This document shows positions 7,505-16,672 of a stretch of 64,000 bases of DNA, in pieces; the stretch's first letter is position 1, and each line of letters starts with the position of its first letter. The notes under the pieces are model-generated. The model made no database searches, was not told the origin of the DNA, and saw only the letters and a program-made list of their open reading frames with translations. This DNA comes from JACDBZ01 sp036262075 (lineage in GTDB: Bacteria > Chloroflexota > Limnocylindria > QHBO01). The position numbers were made by a program, and so were the translations under genes. Location of the stretch: the NCBI GenBank assembly GCA_036262075.1, contig DATAJO010000022.1:124001-188000 (forward strand), read 5' to 3'.

Positions 7505-8764
7505 CTACCGCTCCCGAGCTATGGCGGCGAACGCGCCGCGCGCAGCCCGAAGCGTAGCGTCGAGATCGGCCTCCGCATGGGCGGCCGATACGAACCACGC
7601 CTCGTGCGGGCTCGGAGGAAGCAGGATTCCGGCCGACAGCATGGCGTGGAAGAACCGCGGATAGGTGTCGGCCGGCAGGGTGAGGCCCAGGAGGCTGCCG
7701 ACGCGGCTGATCGAGACGTCGACGCCGATGTCGCCGGCGGCTTCGCACAGCCCGTGCTCGAGCGTCCGGCCGATCGCCTCGAGGCGCTCGTAGACCCTTG
7801 CCTCGAGCTGGCGGAGCGTCGCGGCGCCGGCGGCCATGGCCAGCGGGTTCCCGCTCAGCGTGCCCGCCTGGTACACCGGGCCGTCGGGCGCCACCAGGGC
7901 CATGAGGTCGGCCCGGCCGCCGTACGCGCCGACCGGCAGCCCGCCGCCGATGATCTTGCCGAGCACGACGAGGTCGGGCGTGACGCCGTAGCGCTCGGTG
8001 GCGCCGCCGTGAGCGATCCGGAAGCCGGTGATGACCTCGTCGAAGACCAGGAGCGTGCCGGCACGCTGGGTGGCGCGGCGCAGGCCCTCGAGGTAGCCGT
8101 CGGCCGGCGGGGCGACGCCGGCGTTCGCGGCGACCGGCTCGACGATGACGGCCGCGACGTTCTTCCTGGCCAGCGCGGCCTCCACGGCCCCGAGGTCGTT
8201 GAACGGCACGACGAGCGTGTCGCGCGCCGCGCCGCGGGTCACGCCGGCGGAGGCCGGCATGCCGATGGCGCCCGATCCCGGCTCGACGAGAAGCGCGTCG
8301 GCGTGGCCGTGGTAGCCGCCGGCCATCTTCACGATCCGCTCGCGCTTCGTGGCCGCCCGGGCGAGCCGGATGGCGCTCATCGCCGCCTCGGTGCCGGACG
8401 AGACGAAGCGCAGCCGCTCGACGTGCGGCATGGCCGCCACGATGAGGTCGGCGAGCTCGATCTCGCCCGGGTTCGGCGCGCCATAGCTCGTGCCGCGCTG
8501 CACGGCGCCGGTCAGGGCGGCGCGGACGGCGGGATCGGCGTGGCCGAGGATCATCGGCCCCCAGGAGCCGACGTAGTCGATGAGCTCGTTGCCGTCCACG
8601 TCCCAGACCCGGGAGCCGCATGCCCGCTCGACGACGCGCGGCGTCCCGCCGACCTGGCGGAAGGCGCGGACCGGCGAATTGACCCCGCCGGGGAAGCGCT
8701 CGGCGGCGCGGGCCATGAGCTCGTCCGAGCGCGTCGTCGACGGAGCGGCGATCCGGGTCGTCAT
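7505..8764 (-). CDS. hemL: Glutamate-1-semialdehyde 2,1-aminomutase
   Basis: HemL converts glutamate-1-semialdehyde to 5-aminolevulinate using pyridoxal phosphate or pyridoxamine phosphate. The length of 419 residues is standard for this class of aminotransferase-fold enzyme. Visible blocks are RFPGGVNSPVRAFRQVGG near the N-terminus, SSGTEAAMSAIRLARAAT, and LVVLGKIIGGGLPVGAYGG, which contains the PLP-binding lysine. Its ATG overlaps the hemQ stop by four bases. Together with HemA it gives the C5 route to aminolevulinate, so no ALA synthase is needed. Confidence 0.96.
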   Translation of the reverse strand: MTTRIAAPSTTRSDELMARAAERFPGGVNSPVRAFRQVGGTPRVVERACGSRVWDVDGNELIDYVGSWGPMILGHADPAVRAALTGAVQRGTSYGAPNPGEIELADLIVAAMPHVERLRFVSSGTEAAMSAIRLARAATKRERIVKMAGGYHGHADALLVEPGSGAIGMPASAGVTRGAARDTLVVPFNDLGAVEAALARKNVAAVIVEPVAANAGVAPPADGYLEGLRRATQRAGTLLVFDEVITGFRIAHGGATERYGVTPDLVVLGKIIGGGLPVGAYGGRADLMALVAPDGPVYQAGTLSGNPLAMAAGAATLRQLEARVYERLEAIGRTLEHGLCEAAGDIGVDVSISRVGSLLGLTLPADTYPRFFHAMLSAGILLPPSPHEAWFVSAAHAEADLDATLRAARGAFAAIARER

Positions 8765-9450
8765 CGGCGGTTGCCCTCGGACAGGAGCCCGAGGACGTCG
8801 CCGAGGGGCCGGTGGATGCCGGTGATGATCGGCGTGTCGCGTACGGTGGCGCGTCGCGACTCGGTCTCGCGCAGGTCGCGGACGAGGTCCTGGAACGCGA
8901 CGAGGTCATCGGTCTCGTAGGCGACGATGAACTCCTGGTCGTCGAGGCCGAAGCTGTAGGCCAGCAGCTGGCGGACCTGCGGATAGGCGTGGCCGACCTT
9001 CATGTGGCCGCGCATGACCTGCTGCCGCTCCTCGGCCGGCATCAGGTACCACTCGGTCGATTTCACGAACGGGTAGACGACGAGGTACGCCGATCGCTCG
9101 CCGCCGAACAGGCTCTGCTCCTGGGGGGTGGGCCGCTTCGTGTACTGGCTCGGGCGGGTGAGGCCGACCATGCTCAGCGCCGGACGCATCCAGCGGCCGA
9201 TGCCGGTGGCGAGGAGGTCCGCGGCGGTCTCCTCGACCTCCTCGATGCGCTCCGCCATGCGCCACAGGAGGAGGTCGCCCTCGGCCCGCAGGCCGATGGT
9301 CGAGTACGCGTGCTGGAGCAGCCTCCTCTCCGCGCGCGCGGCGGCGCCGCAGAACTCGTCGATGTCGCTGCGGCGCTCCTCGGCGGGGAGCCGGCGCCAT
9401 GCCGGGTCGAGGCCCAGCAGCCAGGCGTGCACGACGCGCTCGTCGCTCAT
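8761..9450 (-). CDS. hemQ: HemQ-like coproheme decarboxylase (chlorite dismutase fold)
   Basis: The product is 229 residues. The last step of the coproporphyrin route is oxidative decarboxylation of coproheme to heme b by a chlorite-dismutase-fold pentamer. The segments PSQYTKR (a candidate for the reactive tyrosine), VVYPFVKSTEWYLMP, HMKVGHAYPQVRQLLAYSFG (with the likely proximal histidine) and LDDQEFIVAYETDDL follow the order of ChdC/HemQ proteins. I see no motif favouring true chlorite dismutase. The start at 9450 is chosen because it overlaps the hemB stop; a longer reading frame upstream is antisense-like noise. Its presence defines the likely heme pathway. Confidence 0.85.
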   Translation of the reverse strand: MSDERVVHAWLLGLDPAWRRLPAEERRSDIDEFCGAAARAERRLLQHAYSTIGLRAEGDLLLWRMAERIEEVEETAADLLATGIGRWMRPALSMVGLTRPSQYTKRPTPQEQSLFGGERSAYLVVYPFVKSTEWYLMPAEERQQVMRGHMKVGHAYPQVRQLLAYSFGLDDQEFIVAYETDDLVAFQDLVRDLRETESRRATVRDTPIITGIHRPLGDVLGLLSEGNRR

Positions 9451-10484
9451 CGGCTCGCTCCTTCCTCGCGTTCCTCGCTCAGCCAGGCGGCGGCCTCGGC
9501 GGCGAAATAGGTGATGAGGATCCCGGCACCGGCGCGGGCCATGGCGGTCAGGGCCTCGAGGGCCGCGGCCCGCCGGTCGAGCCAGCCGCGCTCGGCGGCG
9601 GCGACGATGGCCGCGTACTCGCCGGAAACCTGGTAGGCGGCGATCGGGACGTCGGTCGCCTGCCGTGCGGCGGCGACGAGGTCGAGCGCCGGCAGCGCCG
9701 GCTTGACGATGACCATGTCCGCGCCCTCCGCGACGTCGGCGGCGATCTCGGCCAGGGCCTCGCGGCCGTTGGCCGGGTCCATCTGGTGGCTGCGCCGGTC
9801 CCCGAAGGCGGGCGCCGAACCGGCGGCGTCGCGGAACGGGCCGTAGAAGGCTGAGGCGTGCTTCGCGGCGTACGCCAGGATCGCCGTGTCGCCCCGTCCC
9901 GCCGCGTCGAGCGCCGCGCGGATGGCGGCGACCTGGCCGTCCATCATCGCCGAGGGTGCGACGACGTCGGCACGCGCCTCGGCCAGCGAGACGGCGGTGC
10001 GGGCGAGCAGCGGCAGGGTGGCGTCGTTGTCGATCGTCGCGTCGCGGACGACGCCGCAATGGCCGTGCGACGTGTACTCGCACAGGCAGACGTCGGCGAC
10101 GATGACCAGGTCGTCGCCGTGGGCGCTGCGCAGCGCCCGGATGGCGGACTGGACGACGCCGTCATCGGTCCAGACGCCGCTGCCATCGGCGTCCTTCGTC
10201 TCCGGCAGGCCGAACAGGAGGACCGATCGGACGCCCGCCTCGAGCAGCCGATCCGCCTCGCGCACGAGCTCGTCCTCGCTGAGCCGATGCTGGCCCGGCA
10301 TGGCGTCGATCGGCTCGCGGATCCCGCGTCCCGGCCGCACGAAGAGCGGCGCGACGAGCATGTCGGGGCTGAGGCGCGTCTCGCGCACGAGCGCGCGCAG
10401 GGCGGGTGTGCGGCGCAGCCGGCGGCCGCGCCGGAAGGCGTGCGTGGCCGGCGTGGTGGGCGCCGGATGGGTGGCGATGCTCAT
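9447..10484 (-). CDS. hemB: Porphobilinogen synthase
   Basis: HemB condenses two 5-aminolevulinate molecules into porphobilinogen. The protein is 345 residues, and both active-site lysines are visible: in ILAYAAKHASAFYGPFRDA and in MVIVKPALP, which carries the Schiff-base lysine. The cysteine cluster DVCLCEYTSHGHCG marks it as a zinc-type enzyme rather than a magnesium-only one. The first 20 residues are a basic extension before FRRGRRLRRTPALRALVRET. Its start overlaps the hemD stop (ATGA) and its stop overlaps hemQ. Confidence 0.96.
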   Translation of the reverse strand: MSIATHPAPTTPATHAFRRGRRLRRTPALRALVRETRLSPDMLVAPLFVRPGRGIREPIDAMPGQHRLSEDELVREADRLLEAGVRSVLLFGLPETKDADGSGVWTDDGVVQSAIRALRSAHGDDLVIVADVCLCEYTSHGHCGVVRDATIDNDATLPLLARTAVSLAEARADVVAPSAMMDGQVAAIRAALDAAGRGDTAILAYAAKHASAFYGPFRDAAGSAPAFGDRRSHQMDPANGREALAEIAADVAEGADMVIVKPALPALDLVAAARQATDVPIAAYQVSGEYAAIVAAAERGWLDRRAAALEALTAMARAGAGILITYFAAEAAAWLSEEREEGASR

Positions 10485-11239
10485 GCGATCTCCCGTGCGA
10501 GCTGGCTGGCGATCGTCCGGGCCAGGCCGGCGGCGGTGTGGGTCGTGGCCATGCCGGCCACGCGCAGCCCCGATCGGCGCGCGACGTCGGCGGTGACGGG
10601 GCCGATGCAGTACGCGGGCAGACCCTCGATCGTCGACCGCGCTGCCGCATCGGCGAGGCGCAGGAGCCCTCGAACCGTCGAGCCGCTCGTGAACGCGATG
10701 CCGTCGAGCGGTCGTTCGAGCGCCACGCGCAGGGCGTCGCGGCTGGCCGGCGGCCCTTCGACGGTGCGGTAGGCGACGACCTCCTCGAGGCGTGCCCCGC
10801 GCGCCCGGAGCGCGTCGCGCAGGGCGGGCGTGGCGGCATCGGCGCGGGCGAGGACGACGCGACGGCCGGCGAGGTCGCCGAGGCCGTCGACGATGGCGAC
10901 GGTGAGGTACTGCCCGGGCACGTGGTCGACGCGGATGCCGCTGGCCGTGAGCGCGTCGGCGGTGGTCGGGCCGACGGCGGCGACCCGGAGGTCGCTCGGC
11001 AGGGATCGCCCATTGGCGTGGAGCCGGCCGGCGAGGGCCGTGGCTCCGTTGGCGCTGGTGATAACGAGCCAGTCGGCCGTGTCGAGCGTGTCGAGCATGC
11101 GATCGAGGTCCGCGGCGCACGAGGCGGTGTCGATCTCGACGGCCGGCACCTCGACGACGCCGATGCCATGGGCTCGAAGGACGTCCGACAGGGGGGCGGC
11201 CTGGCCGGCGGGACGGGTGACGAGGATCGTGGCGCTCAT
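10481..11239 (-). CDS. hemD: Uroporphyrinogen-III synthase
   Basis: HemD cyclises hydroxymethylbilane with inversion of ring D. It is a poorly conserved two-domain protein, here 252 residues. ILVTRPAGQA opens the first domain, WLVITSANGATAL and VAAVGPTTADAL are conserved strand-loop motifs, and IAFTSGSTVRGLL with PAYCIGPVTADVARRSG form the second domain. The location between hemC and hemB, with four-base overlaps on both sides, supports the call strongly. There is no fused methyltransferase domain, so this branch is dedicated to uroporphyrinogen III supply. Confidence 0.92.
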   Translation of the reverse strand: MSATILVTRPAGQAAPLSDVLRAHGIGVVEVPAVEIDTASCAADLDRMLDTLDTADWLVITSANGATALAGRLHANGRSLPSDLRVAAVGPTTADALTASGIRVDHVPGQYLTVAIVDGLGDLAGRRVVLARADAATPALRDALRARGARLEEVVAYRTVEGPPASRDALRVALERPLDGIAFTSGSTVRGLLRLADAAARSTIEGLPAYCIGPVTADVARRSGLRVAGMATTHTAAGLARTIASQLAREIA

Positions 11240-12135
11240 GCCCGCACGCCGCTGGCGAGGAGCTCGTCGGCGACCGCGGCCACGACCGCCTCGGGGTCGG
11301 CGGCCGGACCGGTCGCCTCGGCCCGACGGAACGCGCCGCCGCGGTCCTCGTACGCGGCGCGCAGCCGGAGCCGGTCGCCCTCGACCTCGCCGAGCGCGCC
11401 GAGCGGGGCGAGGCAGCCGCCGCCGATGCGTCGCAGGAGCGCCCGCTCGGCCTCGACGCCGATGCGCGTCGGGCGGTCGTCGACCGCGGCGAGGCCGGCG
11501 CACAGGCCGGCGTCGGCGGCACGCACCTGGAGCGCGAGCGCGCCCTGGGCGGGCGCCGGCAGGACGAAGTCGAGCGGCAGCCGGGCGGCCGGCGGCACGT
11601 CGATGCCGAGCCGATCGAGCCCGGCGGCGGCGAGGATGAGGCCGTCGTACTCGCCGCGCTCGAGGCGGGCGAGGCGCGACTCGACGTTGCCGCGGATCGG
11701 CATGGCCACGAGGTCGTTGCGGCTCGCGGCGAGCTGGGCGGCGCGGCGCGGCGAGCTCGTCCCGATCCGCCCGCCGAACGGCACGGCCTCGAGCCCGCCA
11801 CCGTCGGCGGTGACGAGGCAGTCGCGCGGGTCGGCGCGGCGCAGGACGGCGGCGACGGCCAGCCCGTCGACCGGGGCCGTGGGCAGGTCCTTGTAGGAGT
11901 GGACGACGACGTCGACGTCGCCGTCGAGGAGCGCCGACTCGAGGGCGCGGGTGAACTGGCCGTCGGTGGTGACCCACCCGGCCCGCGGGCGGCGCTCGCT
12001 GATCGCGTCGCCCTCGGTTCGCACGGTGACGGTCTCGACCCCGAGGCCGATGCGCGCCAGCGCCTCGGCGGCGATGGCCGCCTGGGCCAGCGCGAGCCGG
12101 CTGCCGCGGGTGCCGAGCCGCAGCATCTCCGCCAT
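11236..12135 (-). CDS. hemC: Hydroxymethylbilane synthase (porphobilinogen deaminase)
   Basis: HemC polymerises four porphobilinogens on a covalent dipyrromethane cofactor. The product is 299 residues. It begins LRLGTRGSRLALAQA, has the catalytic-aspartate segment VVVHSYKDLP, and carries GGGCLAPLGA, with the cysteine that anchors the cofactor. The AQGALALQVRA block is also intact. It overlaps the hemA stop by one base and the hemD start by four. Confidence 0.96.
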   Translation of the reverse strand: MAEMLRLGTRGSRLALAQAAIAAEALARIGLGVETVTVRTEGDAISERRPRAGWVTTDGQFTRALESALLDGDVDVVVHSYKDLPTAPVDGLAVAAVLRRADPRDCLVTADGGGLEAVPFGGRIGTSSPRRAAQLAASRNDLVAMPIRGNVESRLARLERGEYDGLILAAAGLDRLGIDVPPAARLPLDFVLPAPAQGALALQVRAADAGLCAGLAAVDDRPTRIGVEAERALLRRIGGGCLAPLGALGEVEGDRLRLRAAYEDRGGAFRRAEATGPAADPEAVVAAVADELLASGVRA

Positions 12136-13292
12136 CAGCGCTCGACCCCGAACAGCCGGGAGATGGCCTCGGCGTCCGGACCGCCGCGCCGCAGCGCGAC
12201 CGACGGCTCATGGAGGAGCTCACCGACGATCGCGGCCGTCACCTCCTCGACCGCCGCCAGCTGGTCGGGCGTCAGGTCCGCGCGGCGCGCGACGCGCTCG
12301 AGGTGGCGGAGCCGGATGGCGGCCGCGCGGCCGTGGAGCAGGCCGATCGCGTCGCCGCCGTCCCGCGCCGCGACCCAGGCCGCGAAGCCGCGAACCTCGT
12401 GCTCGAGTTCACGCCGGAGGCGGCGCTCGGCGGCCGGCGAGAGCGTGGTCCGGGCACCGGCATCGGTGCCGAGGGTGTCGACGTCGAGGTACCGCTCGCC
12501 GAGCAGCTCGGCGGCGCGCCGATCGACGAGCCGCGGCATCGACAGGTCGAGCGTCCAGGGCCGGTGCGCTCGGAGGGCATCGGCCTCGAGCAGCGGTCCG
12601 GAGCCGCGCGTGACGAGGACGACGGCCGCGTGGGCGGCGACGAGGTCCGCCGTCAGCGTGCCGAGATGGAGGTCGTGGCCCGTCCCCGGCAGGTCGTCGA
12701 GGAGCTGCGACCCGCGCTCCGGCGAACGCGACGAGACGGTGACGACATGCCCGGCGGCCGCCAGCCCCACCGCCACGAGCCGGCCCATCTCGCCGGTGCC
12801 GACGACGAGGACGCGGGCGCCGGCGTCGAGGCGGGAGCCGAGCCAGGCGACGGCCGGATCGGCCAGCGAGCGGTCGGTGCCGGGCGTGGCGTGCGAGCGC
12901 ACGCGGCGACCGAACCGGAGGGCGCGGCGGAAGAGCTCGTTGAGGATCGGGCCGCTCGTGCCGGCGGCGAGGGCCTCCTCGTAGGCGTCGCGGACCTGGC
13001 CGAGGAGCTGCTCCTCGGCGACGACCGCCGAGTCCAGGCCGCCGACGACCTCCAGCACACGGCGAACGGCCTGCGATCCCGAGACCGCCCGCGACCCGCC
13101 GGGTGGCGCCGAGGCGACGCTGACGATCTCGACCCGGTGGCAGGTGGCGAGGACGACTCGCTCATCGGTATCCGCATCGGCATCGGCATCGGCCGCGGAG
13201 GACAGCAGCGCCTCGCGCTCGTCGGGCGCCGCGTCGCGCCACGTCGCGAACCGGACGTGCACGCGGTCGATCGGATCGGTGGTGGTGGACAC
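12135..13292 (-). CDS. hemA: Glutamyl-tRNA reductase
   Basis: HemA reduces glutamyl-tRNA to glutamate-1-semialdehyde, the committed step of C5 tetrapyrrole synthesis. The catalytic cysteine lies in VVLATCHRVEI, the NADPH-binding loop is VLVVGTGEMGRLVAVGLAAAG, and the C-terminal dimerisation helix is present. At 385 residues it is shorter than most (about 420). The N-terminus is reduced, and just before the active site it contains an alternating Asp-Ala run (DADADADTDE) encoded by a repeated GCATCG unit. The start is GTG at 13292. It heads the nine-gene operon behind a clear sigma-70-type promoter. Confidence 0.93.
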   Translation of the reverse strand: MSTTTDPIDRVHVRFATWRDAAPDEREALLSSAADADADADTDERVVLATCHRVEIVSVASAPPGGSRAVSGSQAVRRVLEVVGGLDSAVVAEEQLLGQVRDAYEEALAAGTSGPILNELFRRALRFGRRVRSHATPGTDRSLADPAVAWLGSRLDAGARVLVVGTGEMGRLVAVGLAAAGHVVTVSSRSPERGSQLLDDLPGTGHDLHLGTLTADLVAAHAAVVLVTRGSGPLLEADALRAHRPWTLDLSMPRLVDRRAAELLGERYLDVDTLGTDAGARTTLSPAAERRLRRELEHEVRGFAAWVAARDGGDAIGLLHGRAAAIRLRHLERVARRADLTPDQLAAVEEVTAAIVGELLHEPSVALRRGGPDAEAISRLFGVER

Positions 13293-13332
13293 GAAGGCGG
13301 CCAGGTTCCTCGCGGGGCTGACGGGCTCACGC

Positions 13333-13362
13333 AGGCTAGGCGCGCCGAATCCGCCGGGTCAA
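13333..13362 (-). promoter_or_regulatory. Promoter of the heme operon
   Basis: Reading on the minus strand, TTGACC (13362-13357) and TAGCCT (13338-13333) are 18 bases apart, and the GTG start of hemA lies about 40 bases downstream. The leader contains GCGAGGAAC as a plausible ribosome-binding site. No operator dyad is evident. Confidence 0.6.
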
Positions 13363-13426
13363 ACCTCAGACATAGATTTGCGCAGGTTTCGCACGCCTGC
13401 CCGGAGCGCGATGGCGCCGGCGCGGG

Positions 13427-14218
13427 TCAGTGCAGGATCTGGGACAGGAACCGGCGCGTCCGCTCGTGCTGCGGCGCCTCGAAGATCTGCGACGGCGGGC
13501 CCTGCTCGACGATCTGGCCGTGGTCGAAGAACACCATCCGGTCGGCGACGGCCCGCGCGAAGCCCATCTCGTGGGTCACGCACAGCATCGTCATGCCCTG
13601 CTCCTGGGCGAGGCCCTTCATGACCTCGAGCACCTCGCCGATCATCTCCGGGTCGAGCGCCGAGGTCGGCTCGTCGAAGAGCATGATCTTCGGGTTCATC
13701 GCCAGCGCCCGCGCGATGGCCACGCGCTGCTGCTGCCCGCCGGACAGCTGGGCCGGGTACTTGTGCGCCTGCTCCGTGATGCCGACGCGCTTGAGGAGCT
13801 CCATGCCGACCGACTCGGCCTCGGCCCGCGGGCGGCGCTTCACCCGGATCGGCGCGAGGGTGATGTTCTCGAGCGCCGTGAGGTGCGGGACCAGGTTGAA
13901 CGACTGGAACACCATGCCGATCTCGCGACGGATGGCGGCGATGTTGCGCACGTCGTGCGTCATCTCGATGCCGTCGACGATGATCTGTCCGCGCTGATGC
14001 TCCTCGAGCCGGTTGATCGTGCGGATGAACGTCGACTTGCCGGAGCCGGACGCGCCGAAGATGACGACGACCTCGCCCGCCTCGACGGTCAGGTCGATGC
14101 CGCGCAGGACGTGGAGCTGGCCGAACCACTTGTGGACGTCGCGGCAGACGATGATCGCGTCATCGGTCTGCGCCGTCGCATCGGTCTGCGCCGTCTCGGT
14201 CGTCGTGGAGCTCGTCAC
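13427..14218 (-). CDS. aapP: Amino-acid ABC transporter, ATP-binding subunit
   Basis: The product is 263 residues with a complete ABC ATPase: Walker A GASGSGKST, Q-loop MVFQSFNLVPH, signature LSGGQQQRVAIARAL, Walker B IMLFDEPTSALDP and the H-loop CVTHEMGF. The sequence is typical of the polar amino-acid (GlnQ/AapP) class. I choose GTG at 14218 because GAGGAGA lies eight bases upstream; a longer frame from 14275 would bury that site. The N-terminal 18 residues are a Thr/Gln-rich repeat (TETAQTDATAQTDD). It is the last gene of the importer operon. Confidence 0.92.
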   Translation of the reverse strand: MTSSTTTETAQTDATAQTDDAIIVCRDVHKWFGQLHVLRGIDLTVEAGEVVVIFGASGSGKSTFIRTINRLEEHQRGQIIVDGIEMTHDVRNIAAIRREIGMVFQSFNLVPHLTALENITLAPIRVKRRPRAEAESVGMELLKRVGITEQAHKYPAQLSGGQQQRVAIARALAMNPKIMLFDEPTSALDPEMIGEVLEVMKGLAQEQGMTMLCVTHEMGFARAVADRMVFFDHGQIVEQGPPSQIFEAPQHERTRRFLSQILH

Positions 14219-14261
14219 GCGGTCTCCTCGCTGAAGCAGATGCTGATGGTAGCGCCGGCCG

Positions 14262-15455
14262 TCATCGGCTCCCAACCCCGAGCGCCCGCTCCAGCCGGTA
14301 GCTGGCCTGGCTCATCGCGTAGCACAGGACGAAGAAGACGGCGGCGATGAAGGCGTAGACCTCGAGGTTCGCCCCGAACGAGTTCGGTTGGGCGAGGACC
14401 GATCGGCCGATGCCGAGGATCTCGAGCAGGGCGATGATCGTCACCAGGGTCGTGTCCTTGAGCAGGCTGATGAACAGGCCGACGTTGGCCGGGATGACCG
14501 ATCGGAGCGCCTGCGGCAGGACGATGTAGAGGTTCGTCTGGACCGGGTTGAGGCCGATGGCGTGGGCCGCCTCGACCTGGCCGCTGGGGATGGCCTGGAG
14601 GCCGCCGCGGACGTTCTCGGCCACGTACGCGGCCGAGAAGAGGGTGATGCCGCCCATGGCCCGCGCCACCCGGTCGAGGCGCCAGTCCCCGGGCAGGAAC
14701 AGCGGCAGGATGATGTCGGCCATGAAGATGATCGTCACCAGCGGGATGCCGCGGATGACCTCGATGTAGACCGTCGACAGCCACTTCACGGCCGACAGGT
14801 CGCTCCGCCGCCCGAGCGCCAGCAGGACGCCGAGCGGGAACGACAGGAGGATGCCGACGACGGCGAGCATGACCGTCAGCAGCAGGCCGCCCCACACGTT
14901 CGTGCTGATCGAGGGCAGCGGCGTGCCGTCGAAGCCGTTGAGCAGGAGGAACGTCGCCGGGATCGACAGCAGCCAGGCGAAGACGAGCGGCCGGCGCGGC
15001 AGCCGGACCCGCAGGCTGATGATGAAGCCGATCCAGACGAGCGCCGCGTTGGCGAGGAGCGCCAGCACCGCCGTCAGGCCGATCGGTGAGGCGGCGATGA
15101 GCAGCGCGAGCATGACCTGGATCGCCGACAGCGTGATCGCCAGCGCCCGCGTCGCCGACCCGAACGTCCCGGCCGACAGCCCGCCGAGGACGGACAGGAT
15201 CGTGAGGTTGGCGACGACCCGCCACGCCTGGTCGGGTGGGAACTGCCCGATGAGGAACAGCCGCAGGTTGTTGGTGACGACGCCCCAGCGGGCCTCGGTC
15301 ACGGCCCAGGTGCCGAGGTTGAGGAGGACCCAGCCGAGGGCGACGACGAGGACCACGGTCGTGATCGAGCTGCCGATGCCCGAGAACAGGTTCTCGCGCA
15401 GCCAGGCCACGGGGCCGATCGATCGGCTCGGCGGTGGAAGCGTCTCGGCGGTCAT
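14262..15455 (-). CDS. aapM: Amino-acid ABC transporter permease, AapM-like
   Basis: The product is 397 residues, longer than ordinary His/Glu permeases (about 220), and matches the enlarged AapM/AapQ type with extra N-terminal membrane helices. The transmembrane permease core lies in the C-terminal half: GGLLLTVMLAVVGILLSFPLG, then VIRGIPLVTIIFMADIILPLF, and the EAA loop EAAHAIGLNPVQTNLYIVLPQALR, which contacts the ATPase. It ends RLERALGVGSR. The gene is 43 bases upstream of the ATPase gene and 15 downstream of the partner permease. The substrate is probably a broad range of L-amino acids, from family knowledge. Confidence 0.88.
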   Translation of the reverse strand: MTAETLPPPSRSIGPVAWLRENLFSGIGSSITTVVLVVALGWVLLNLGTWAVTEARWGVVTNNLRLFLIGQFPPDQAWRVVANLTILSVLGGLSAGTFGSATRALAITLSAIQVMLALLIAASPIGLTAVLALLANAALVWIGFIISLRVRLPRRPLVFAWLLSIPATFLLLNGFDGTPLPSISTNVWGGLLLTVMLAVVGILLSFPLGVLLALGRRSDLSAVKWLSTVYIEVIRGIPLVTIIFMADIILPLFLPGDWRLDRVARAMGGITLFSAAYVAENVRGGLQAIPSGQVEAAHAIGLNPVQTNLYIVLPQALRSVIPANVGLFISLLKDTTLVTIIALLEILGIGRSVLAQPNSFGANLEVYAFIAAVFFVLCYAMSQASYRLERALGVGSR

Positions 15456-15470
15456 CGGCTCACTCGCTCC

Positions 15471-16646
15471 TCACCGCTCGAGGACCTGGACACGGCGGTT
15501 GTAGATATTGAGCACGAGGCTCGTCGCCAGGCTGATGGCGAGGTACGTGCCCATGACGAGGAGCATGACCGGCACCGGCTGGCCGGTCTGGTTCGTCATC
15601 GTCTGGCCGATCTTGAACAGGTCCGGGTAGCCGATGGCGATCGCCAGGCTCGAGTTCTTCGTGAGGTTGAGGTACTGGCTGGTGAGCGGCGGGACGATGA
15701 TCCGCATCGCCTGCGGGAAGACGACGAGCCGCAGCGTCTGCCCCTCGCTCAGCCCGAGGGCGCGCGCCGCCTCCCACTGACCTCGGCGCACGGCCTGGAT
15801 GCCGCCGCGCACGACCTCGCCGATGAACGCCCCGGTGTACAGGACGAGGCCGACGAGCAGCGCCGTGAACTCCGGCGACAGCGCCATGCCGCCCACGAAG
15901 TTGAAGCGCTGGAGCTCGGGAAGGTCGAACGCCACCGGCCCGCCGGTCACGACCCAGCCGATGGCGACGAGGGCGATGGCGGCGAGCGTCCCGTACAGGC
16001 CAAGGCGCGGGATCGGATTGCCCTCGCGCGCACGACGCCCCGCGACGACCAGCGCGCCGATGGCGACGGCGAGCGCGAGCAGGACGACGAGGCCGAGCGC
16101 GCCGGCGCCCGGGCCGAACTGCGGCGCCGGCAGGTAGACGCCGCGCTGGTTGAGGAACACCGCGTTGCCGATGGCGAGCGAGTTCGCCACCGAGGGCAGC
16201 TGGAGGAAGACGGCGAAGTAGAGGATGAAGAGCTGGACGAGGAGTGGCGTGTTCCGCATCAGCTCGACGTAGCCGGCGGCGACCTGCCGCACGAGCCAGT
16301 TGGGGGACAGCCGCGCGACGCCGGCGATGACGCCGAGGATCGTGGCCAGGATGATGCCGAGCAGGCTGACGAACAGCGTGTTCAGCAGCCCGGCCAGGAA
16401 GGCGGTCGCGTACGAGCTGGCCGGGGTGTAGGGGATCGGCGTCTCGCTGATATCGAAGCCCGCCGATCGGGTCAGGAAGCCGAACCCGAAGCCGAGGCCG
16501 CGCGCGTCGATCGCCTCGGCCAGGTTGCGGACGCCGAGGCCGACGACGACGGCCACCACGAGCACGATGACGGCCTGCGTCGCGACGCGCAGGAAGCGGA
16601 CGTCGCGCCAGATCGGCACGGACGTCGTCGGGTGGGCGGTGGTCAT
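15471..16646 (-). CDS. aapQ: Amino-acid ABC transporter permease, AapQ-like
   Basis: The product is 391 residues and is the second membrane subunit. A large N-terminal region with helices, including GFDISETPIPYTPASSYATA, is characteristic of AapQ-type permeases. The core includes FLAGLLNTLFVSLLGIILA, VELMRNTPLLVQLFILYFA, and the EAA loop EAARALGLSEGQTLRLVVFPQAMR. A 12-bp hairpin lies between it and the upstream binding-protein gene. The order binding protein, Q, M, ATPase is that of the classical aapJQMP operon. Confidence 0.88.
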   Translation of the reverse strand: MTTAHPTTSVPIWRDVRFLRVATQAVIVLVVAVVVGLGVRNLAEAIDARGLGFGFGFLTRSAGFDISETPIPYTPASSYATAFLAGLLNTLFVSLLGIILATILGVIAGVARLSPNWLVRQVAAGYVELMRNTPLLVQLFILYFAVFLQLPSVANSLAIGNAVFLNQRGVYLPAPQFGPGAGALGLVVLLALAVAIGALVVAGRRAREGNPIPRLGLYGTLAAIALVAIGWVVTGGPVAFDLPELQRFNFVGGMALSPEFTALLVGLVLYTGAFIGEVVRGGIQAVRRGQWEAARALGLSEGQTLRLVVFPQAMRIIVPPLTSQYLNLTKNSSLAIAIGYPDLFKIGQTMTNQTGQPVPVMLLVMGTYLAISLATSLVLNIYNRRVQVLER

Positions 16647-16672
16647 GTCACCGGTCCGAAGCCGGGGATGTG

